Assembly (NCBI GenBank): GCA_900155495.1
Contig: FTLJ01000724.1
Coordinates: 1 to 25,265, forward strand
Direction: 5' to 3'
Length of the DNA stretch: 25,265 nt
DNA from: Porogramme epimiltina
Taxonomy: Eukaryota > Basidiomycota > Agaricomycetes > Polyporales > Polyporaceae
The notes beneath the pieces were generated by a model, which made no database searches, was not told the origin of the DNA, and worked only from the letters and a program-made list of their open reading frames with translations. Each line of letters starts with the position of its first letter. Position 1 is the first letter of the stretch. The position numbers were made by a program, and so were the translations under genes. Below are positions 19,038 through 25,265 of the stretch, piece after piece.

Positions 19038-19344
19038 CGAGACGGTCTTCCGTGCACCCGTCAGCCCACCAAAGGGGAATTGCCATGCCCCGAAGTGAGC
19101 GTGAGCCGTGACCAAGGATTAGTCACGCTCTCGCTGGGACGGGCGATTTGCACCACGCCGTGCCGCCCCATGATCCCTCGCCCCGCCATCTTCGACCCCC
19201 GGGCTCCCTACTCAGTTGTCTTGTTATGCTCCCCCTCATTGAGTTTCCCCGTCCACGGCATAATGCGCAACGAGGCCCTCTCTGCGGGATGAATGCTCCA
19301 CCTCCAAGCAATAGCGAAGCGGAGATGTAACCCATGGAGAGCCA
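19038..19344. promoter_or_regulatory. Shared upstream region of the transposase and the divergent plus-strand gene
   Basis: 307 bp between two divergent ATGs (19037 minus, 19345 plus). It contains pyrimidine-rich stretches on both strands but no element that I can name. A bidirectional promoter is the natural reading. Confidence 0.4.
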
Positions 19345-20690
19345 ATGAATGGGAACCCTCCGGTCACCGTCCCTTGCCCTCAACTGGCTTCGATACCTGC
19401 GTCCCGCGAGGTGAGTTTTTCCTCCATTCCCTATCTCAACATTTCTCATACCTCTCCACTTCAAGACGCGCTCCGTCCACCCCTCCGTTCACATCGAGCT
19501 CGCGTCCCTCTCGCACGTCCCGGACTTCTCGCATCTTTCCAACATACGTGCCACCTCTCTCGCGGAATCCATGGTTAACCCCGTGCAAACGTCTTCGAAG
19601 GCAGCGGGAAAACCGTATTCGCCTTCGAAGACGTCCACCGTCTCAAGTACGTTGCACAAAACAATTCCGCGAGGAAATGACTTACCCCAAGAGCCGACAG
19701 CCACCCTTCGCACGCACTCCCTCGTCTTCGCTGTCGCCCCCCTGCCTCGACAGGCTCGACCTTACGAAGACGCGATATGGAGGAACTGACAGTACTCGTC
19801 GCTGCAAAACCAAGAACTGCATGAGTACCGCGCGGAACTCACGAGTTCAACGCGACAACCAACCGAGGAGGAGGCGGCAGGGTTTGGCTTTGGAGTGCCG
19901 CACAATTCTCAGATGGCTGAGGAGGGGTAGGAATCCATGCTAGATGAGGTGTGTTTATCTTCATTAGTCTCGGTGAAGCAGCTGTGTTTCAAACGATAAC
20001 ACGCACCTTGTTCAGAACGTTGCAGCCCCTAGAACACGCCCCAATGTGTGTTGAAGATACGACAGGATCCTGCCATGCTCGAGCACGCCCGGGAGAACTA
20101 CACGTTCTCGGCGGGCATAGCACTGACTTCTGTTCGATCACAGAAGAGCCGGGTTTTGAAGGGGGTCATTTAGTAATTAGCTCTCCCATTCATACGCACA
20201 TGGAAACTTACTGTACCATCTCTCTCCCCAGGAAATCACTGACAAGGTGCATAGCAGCGAGCCCAACGCCGCTGTGGAGAGAACGTTGCTCGCACACTCC
20301 GTCAAGCGCGTGACGAATTTCGGCAGTGGTGAGCTCACACGCTCGCTTACGGGGGGAGATGCATCTGGGCGTCCATAGCCGCATTCTAACTCTTCGTTCC
20401 TTCCCTCTACAACCTCAGCACTTTCGTCTGTGACGCCCACCGCGGCCAGCGCCGCAACTTCCTCAACAACGCGTTCGCCCGGCGCTTCACCAGCCAAGGC
20501 GGTGCAGAGATGCCGACCACGGTGGACGTACAAGTGGTATGTCCTTACCGCTTCAGCCGTCCTTCGCATTATGAAATCCATACGCTTCCAGCCTCAATCA
20601 GTGTTCACGCGGTGGGACCCCGAGTATTGGGATGACCACAGCGAGCAAATGCTACTCGAGTACGTTGCAGAAACATTTCCATACCTTTAG
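19345..20690 (+). pseudogene. Multi-exon gene of unknown function, apparently broken
   Basis: Clear coding pieces with good splice sites: 19345-19410 (MNGNPPVTVPCPQL) joined over a 55-nt intron to a frame starting at 19466 (HIELASLSHVPDFSHLSNIR); a frame at 19793-19926 (LQNQELHEYRAEL); one at about 20033-20160 (DPAMLEHARENYTFSAG); one at 20231-20328 (ITDKVHSSEPNAAVERTLL); one at about 20419-20539 (CDAHRGQRRNFLNNAFARRF); and the last at 20595-20690 (WDPEYWDDHSEQMLLEYVAE) after GTATGT...CCAG. Two defects appear: an in-frame TGA at 19787-19789 and a phase mismatch between the exons ending at 20328 and starting at 20419. Either I mis-spliced it or the gene has decayed. No domain recognised. Divergent from the transposase, so it may be a passenger gene of the element. 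Confidence 0.45.
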
Positions 20691-21207
20691 AGCATCCGAC
20701 TAACTGCTACCACCGCGATCCCACCTCTACGTCCATCGAAATGGAGTACATGCTATTGTTTGAAGGTTTCATTCCGACTCTCGGGAGGCGTCAACGATAG
20801 TAGAGGAACTAGGAGCGCCGCGAGCGGACGAACGTAGTAGATTCCTAGTAGTTTTACTTTCGTGCCTGTATAATAGTAGCTTGCCCGTCCGGCGTCCGGC
20901 GTCCGCGAGTGCCTGTGCAATAGGACCTCACGTTGTATCATGCGTATGTCTGTTATTCTCCATAATTCGAGCATATGAATGGTGCAGAGCTTTCGCTGGA
21001 TGGCTGGGGCGTCTGAAAATGCCGCCGCGCGCGGCCCAATTAAGACGCCAGGTTTTCAGTCAGCCCTCGCGCGCATGCAAATTAAGACGGAAGCTTTTCA
21101 GTCGGCTCCTTCGCGCACACCCTTCTCCATTTCCGTTGCACCAATATAGCTCACACAAACCCTAGATACACCTTTCTACCCACTTCCTCGCATCTACACA
21201 CCACTTC
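20691..21207. other. Intergenic stretch, nothing recognised
   Basis: 517 bp between two plus-strand genes. Two near-identical blocks (GCGCG-GC-CAATTAAGACG-CAG-TTTTCAGTC-GC and GCGCG-CATGCAAATTAAGACGGAAGCTTTTCAGTCGGC) at about 21027 and 21070 form a short direct repeat just upstream of the AT-hook gene; CAATATAG near 21141 could be its TATA region. Confidence 0.45.
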
Positions 21208-22079
21208 ATGGACCCCCCGGCTTCCGAGCCTAAGAAGCGCGGGAGACCTCGTCGTGCTCGAGAAGAACTCACGGAGGCGGAGGTTCTGCATCAAGACCGC
21301 AACGCTCGCTTCTACGCGAGCCGAAAGTCACGGTGCGTCCATATTCTACCTTTTTCCCGTTCGCCCCACTTTGATCACAGCTCATGTTGTTTCGCGGCGC
21401 GCACAGTCACGACAGCAGTGCCAATGCTTCAACGCATGCAACACAAGGTACCCATACCTCGTCGAAGCCCGCCAACGCCCAAACAAAACAAACCGAATCC
21501 CTCACCCATAAGACTCTTCCAAGGGATCAACGTACACGCATGCCGTCCCCGTCTCCACCTTCTCCGACCTCTCACAACAGTTTGTACCCAGACGGATGGC
21601 CGTTAGACGAGTGTGTTATGGAATATATTGCCTCACGGAAGTCGTACGCGCCCTGTCTTAACCTCGTTCCGTTGTAGCTTCTCACTAGTTTTCACAGCTC
21701 TTCCGTTCGCCCGATTACGCTCCCCGCGACGCCTGACTGCAACATTGTCATCCCTTTAGAGATATTGAACTACGATTTGGAACACTGGGGGTTCACCTAC
21801 GATTCAGCGGCGTTCCACGGTATCCTCCGTGCGGAACAGGAGATAGCTCGTACGTCACCCACGGAGGATGCTCGCTGGAGGGAGGTACGGGAAGCTTGGG
21901 TTGCGCGAGGGCAGGATCTTCTATTTCGCATGCAACAGTACGCCATCCAGGATATGTTTCACTCGTTCCACCCCATCCCCTACATTGATATATGGTCACG
22001 CATTAGTTGTGCAGCCCACCAGATAATGTACATGACGGCGGCCACTGAGGTGTATTTAGATCTTTCCACAAGCTCGTAA
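21208..22079 (+). CDS. AT-hook protein, 247 aa, 3 exons
   Basis: Exons 21208-21332, 21407-21643 and 21698-22079; introns of 74 and 54 nt, both phase 2; total 744 nt. An alternative acceptor for intron 1 at 21380 would shift the frame and end early. The N-terminus reads EPKKRGRPRRAREELTEAE: the core RGRP flanked by basic residues is an AT-hook, which binds the minor groove of AT-rich DNA. A short basic coil (NARFYASRKSR) follows. The middle is Ser/Thr/Pro-rich; the C-terminal 120 residues are helical with many aromatics (YDLEHWGFTYDSAAFHG, MQQYAIQDMFHSFHPIPYI). From memory, small RGRP-starting proteins with such helical tails are common in agaricomycete genomes, but I do not know their function. 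A nuclear DNA-binding role is likely. Confidence 0.72.
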
Positions 22080-23028
22080 TGTACGTTACAGTACTATGTC
22101 GATAGATACGATATACAGCGCATTCAATAACAAATAAAGTACGCATGTAACGAGGAATACAGATACCAGAGCCGGGACGCCAGGAGAGCTCGCGTCCGTG
22201 CAACGCGCGCGCGGGGAACGTTGATGGTGTGGGGCATAAGATGTAGCGGAAGAGAACGACGAGTGCATGCTCTTCGCTGGTGGGGGTAAGGATTGTGTGG
22301 ACGGAATAGTTAGGTGGGGTGGCTGGTAGGAAGTCTATGGAGTGACGGCGTCTGCGGGACTGCTGGTCTTGAAGCAGATACGCCGAGTGTCGAAATCAGA
22401 CAAATGAGGGGACAGATAAGCGTGCATACCACTTACCAGGAGTTGCCCAGATACCAAAGACCCCTCGGTGATATCCTCGCGAGAAGTACGACTCGAGAGG
22501 CCAGCCTCCCCGCCTTCGAGCGGCTCCAGCTCGGGAACGTCCGAGCCGTCGTCGAAGCCATGCGGAGCGCTTTCGTCTCCCGCATCAACATCTTCGGCTT
22601 TGCGAAAGCTTTGATTGTATTCGTTGATGGCTTCTTGAAGAAGCGGGCAGACCATGGTATAATGCTCTCCAGACGAAAAAAATTCACGCCTGTGGGTGTC
22701 TCGTCAAATACGCGCTGAGGCCCTTACGGAATGCTTCAGGCGCTCACCTGAAGCTAACCATAGACTCGCCGCAGGTCGGTTTTTGCTTGCAAGGGTTTTG
22801 GAAGCTCTGAAGAGTGCCGTTCGTGTTTGAGTAAGAGGAACGCATAAGGTAGAGGGAGGGGCTGAGTGGGACAGCTAGAGCGAAGGGAGCGTTATGAGCG
22901 TGATCGGTCACAGGAGTGACCGAACCGTTACAGCCCACGGCGCGGGTGGACGCGTCCGCGAGTTGCTCTCCTCCCTCCGAAAAACAAGCCAACGCCAACG
23001 CAGCTTCACTTTTTTCACGTAAGAATGG
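22003..23028 (-). CDS. Unrecognised protein, at least 3 exons
   Basis: Exons 23028-22748, 22689-22437 and 22362-22003; introns of 58 nt (GTGAGC...CACAG) and 74 nt (GTAAGT...ACCAG); phases agree. The 5' end is uncertain: exon one begins after an acceptor-like GAACAG and has no ATG; an ATG at 23076 or 23097 could supply the start over an unusually short 33-nt intron (GTAAGT...ACAG), but would overlap the start of the divergent gene. Readable parts: FSEGGEQLADASTRAVG, MVCPLLQEAINEYNQSFRK, an acidic linker (VPELEPLEGGEAG), and the block NYSVHTILTPTSEEHALVV followed by LFRYILCPTPSTFPARAL. No domain recognised. Its 3' end overlaps the tail of the AT-hook gene by about 77 bp on the opposite strand; an earlier end is possible. 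Confidence 0.5.
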
Positions 23029-23095
23029 CTGTTCAATTTATAGCGAGGCGGACCAACTTACTGACATACTTTTGTGTGGCGTGTAGACTCGCAAC

Positions 23096-25265
23096 ATGGC
23101 AAGAGCTTCGACCGCGGCCAAGGCGCGTCACAGAAAAACCAACGCTGGCACGGGCAAGCGAGGCCAGAAGAGCCATTTTCACGGGGCACGAGCCGCGTTC
23201 ATTGCGGAACACTTCCCGGAGTTTTTGATTGCCCAAGGTGGAGGCCGCGGGCTGCAGAAACAGTTTTGGTTCGATTTCTACTCGAAGTGGTGGGAGAACT
23301 TCCATTGGAGGGTGCCCCTTCACGAAGAACCCGCGGAAGACGCCGAACATGCGGACACGGAGGAGGAGGAGGAGGAGGAAAAATCCAAAACGGTTCATCA
23401 GACGCAGGTGGTGAGTATCGTTGATTCTGTCTTGCGTTCTCCGGCTAACACAATTTTTAGCGCCTCAAACGACATCTTCGCTACATGGCGAACAAAGCGG
23501 CGAGCAAGACACACAACCCATGGGAAGGGCTTCTATCCTACCTCCGAGAGCGCACGAACCCTGCCCCTGCCCCTCGCAAGCTCTCCGACTGGCAACTGTA
23601 CATGGTCAAGAAGCCTCTCGATGTCGCGTCGGTTTTTGAAGCGGAGTGGCCAACTCTGGGACGCCCCGACAAGGACAAACTCGCCGTACGAACAGAGATA
23701 TCCAGACGCCTCCTTCACGCCGAGACGGAGACGTACAGACAAGAGCTCCGCGACGAAGTTGAGCAGCTTCACGCTGAAGCTTTAGAGGCTTACGCGGAGG
23801 AGGTGCGGCTGTGCGCCCCGTCCGAGGCGGACACTCAGGAATTGTACGTCCCTGATCGTCCGTTCTTCGTTTCCTGTGCTGATTACCTTTTATAGGGCAA
23901 GGAATAACCTCTCGACGGTCGTGGAACCTCTCCTCAACCTCATCCGCGAAATGACGGGATATTATCTCGTGTTATTCGCCGGCAAACCGAACACGAGTGG
24001 ATCGCAAGAGTTCGATCTTAGAGTGTGAGAAATGCGCTTTTATCTGTGGTTTGTTACATACTCACTTCGAATCAGTGTCCACGGAGGACGCGCCAGTGGG
24101 AAACGAACATGGGCGGGAGTTGAGGGCAAGACGTTCAACGAGCAAGTCATGCACTCGTTCACTCGTTATTTGATGCAAACCTCTGGTAAGCCTTTGCATC
24201 ATACTCCCAACTCGCTCAGTCAGTTGACGTTTACGTTTAGAATGGGGAGAGCGGCTGGGCGCGTCGAATGCTGTGCCGACGGCGGCTGCCGCCAACAGCT
24301 GTGGATCCGCTATAACTGAAGCCCCCGCCACTCTAGGCACGCCCTCCGCCTCAGACGCGAAAGGGAAGGGGAAAGAGAAGGCTTCAGAACAACGGCACCC
24401 GAAGAAACGTGCCCGCGCGGCATCCGTTTCAGAAGAAAGCGCAGAGTACTCGTCCTCGGACTCCAGCTCGTCTGAGCACGGCGATCGCGAGGACGACGAC
24501 AAAGACACCGACAGCGAAGATGGAGAAGAAGACGACGACCATACGCCCCCCTCCGTGACGCGCCCTTCGTGGGCTTGCTTTGTGATGCGCCGCGTCCCCG
24601 ACGGTGCCTCCGTACCTACCACGGAGGATCTAGGACTCAACGACGTCGTTGTCGAGTACCTCAACACGCTGAAGGACCGCGAGCGTCTCGCCTTCCTCTG
24701 GTCCTGCAGCCACAGGACGGAGTACGAGCTCGATCGCATGAACACCCTGGCTCAAAATGAGCGGATTATGGCCTCGCTCGGGCTGGTCGATGCCGCGAAA
24801 CAGGTGAACGCTCCCCTCCATAGGAAGAAGCGTACCAAGCCAGCGACATCCGAGAGCACCGCTCCCCCACGCCGTTCTCCCCGTAATCACGACAGCGCGA
24901 CGGACTCAGCCACACCCGCAGAGCTCGCCGCGCCAGACACGTCCGCCGGAGCGGCGACTTCCGTGCCTACCTCCGGGCCCCCCGACGTGCCTAGGGCGCC
25001 AAGCCCTCCCCCAACGCCTGACACGGCCACCACGCACGCAAGGGCAGGTGAGCCTGCCACCCAGACGGCCAGTGCGGGTGCAAGCAATCTACCTACTACA
25101 CTCAACACGGATGCTGCACGCGCCGCACCCGTCCAGACCACTGCGTCCAACGCGTCCAACGCGTCCAACGCGTCCAACGCGTCCAACGCGTCCAACGCGT
25201 CCGTCACGTGCACGACGCCCAGCGCTACGTCCGCCCCACCCGGCATTACGCCTGCCGTGGTATCC
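23096..25265 (+). CDS. Agaricomycete-specific multi-exon protein, partial (654 aa seen, runs off right edge)
   Basis: Exons 23096-23410, 23461-23843, 23896-24024, 24076-24185 and 24241 to the window end; introns 50-55 nt, GT-AG, all phases agree. N-terminal part: basic start, then ARAAFIAEHFPEFLIAQ and FWFDFYSKWWENFHWRVP, an acidic E-run, LKRHLRYMANKAASKTHNP, and a helical stretch (WQLYMVKKPLDVASVFEAEW; EISRRLLHAETETYRQELRD). Middle: EPLLNLIREMTGYYLVLFAG and HGGRASGKRTW. The last exon has a basic patch (PKKRARAAS), a long acidic D/E/S tract, TEYELDRMNTLAQNERIMAS and then a low-complexity Pro/Ser/Thr/Ala tail. From memory this layout, including the E-Y-x-x-x-R-x-x-x-x-A-x-N-x-x-x-L/M motif, matches a very large hypothetical family of Agaricomycetes often near transposons. 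Function unknown; probably nuclear. Confidence 0.75.
25149..25202 (+). repeat. 9-bp microsatellite-like array, six perfect units
   Basis: AACGCGTCC repeated six times without error, preceded by a variant ACTGCGTCC. It encodes (Asn-Ala-Ser) repeats in the tail of the right-edge gene. Perfect identity suggests recent or ongoing slippage. Confidence 0.9.

Larger units (their letters stand above)
14577..19344. mobile_element. KDZ DNA transposon, ends not located
   Basis: Defined here by the transposase gene and its flanks. I searched 14577-14799 and 19038-19344 by eye for terminal inverted repeats and target-site duplications and found none that convince. The inverted-repeat element at 14501-14576 lies 224 bp beyond the transposase stop and could mark a boundary. 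The true element may be larger and include the divergent gene. Confidence 0.5.

Noticed and set aside
24638..24651. 14-bp palindrome CAACGACGTCGTTG
   Set aside because: Lies in an exon with ordinary codons; likely chance.
24062..24745. 227-codon frame on the minus strand
   Set aside because: Antisense shadow of the last exons of the right-edge gene, whose plus frame has matched splice phases and meaningful composition.
24887..25246. Minus-strand frame with Asp-Ala-Leu repeats
   Set aside because: Reverse reading of the 9-bp array in the plus-strand gene.
1..25265. CRISPR array, rRNA, LTR retrotransposon
   Set aside because: No regularly spaced direct repeats with unique spacers, no rRNA-like blocks, and no reverse transcriptase, integrase or LTR pair seen.

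Overview
The window looks like nuclear DNA of an agaricomycete fungus (Basidiomycota), probably a wood-decay or mushroom-forming species. The evidence is gene structure: many short GT-AG introns (48-75 nt), GC-rich wobble positions, and a KDZ-class transposase and a fungal TET/JBP-type dioxygenase in one locus. That pairing is known from lineage-specific expansions in Agaricomycetes. There are no rRNA genes, intact tRNA genes, CRISPR arrays or bacterial operons. Gene models below were built by hand from frame, splice sites and phase; for the main ones the summed exon lengths are exact multiples of three.

Left part (1-9,520). A 250-codon orphan frame (minus, 169-921) is followed by 2.4 kb of non-coding DNA with a degenerate 147-bp repeat and a tRNA/SINE-like remnant. 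Next is an apparently intact five-exon TET/JBP gene (minus, 5273-3352; 565 aa; HxD...H...R present), then a decayed ~62-bp minisatellite. After that comes a three-exon gene (minus, 7701-6677; 307 aa) ending in a SUMO-interaction-like VIDLT motif, and an F-box/LRR-like relic (minus, 9047-8254).

Middle (9,521-14,577). Two paralogues of one unrecognised gene lie in tandem on the minus strand. Copy D (12584-12044, 130 aa) is intact. Copy C (10429-9521) has gained a low-complexity Ser/Ala/Gly-Lys tail, a premature TAG where D has CAG, and a 20-bp duplication of a splice acceptor. A second, shorter member of the VIDLT-gene family lies on the plus strand (13956-14572); its 3' end runs into a 13-bp-arm AT-rich inverted repeat. 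19-bp tandem repeats and paired TGACGTCA palindromes lie between the genes.

Right part (14,577-25,265). An eight-exon, 1,151-aa KDZ transposase (minus, 19037-14800) has the CxC2 cysteine cluster and the D/D/E-type motifs. Divergent from it is a broken multi-exon gene (plus, 19345-20690). Then come an intact AT-hook protein (plus, 21208-22079, 247 aa), a minus-strand three-exon gene (23028-22003), and a head-to-head multi-exon gene running off the right edge (plus, from 23096; 654 aa seen). The last looks like a large agaricomycete-specific family.

Taken together the locus is a transposon-rich island. A potentially active DNA transposase, a predicted 5-methylcytosine oxidase and several nuclear-looking accessory proteins (AT-hooks, a SUMO-interaction-like motif, basic nuclear-localisation-like patches) sit beside decaying paralogues. 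That they form one functional system is inference, not something the sequence shows.
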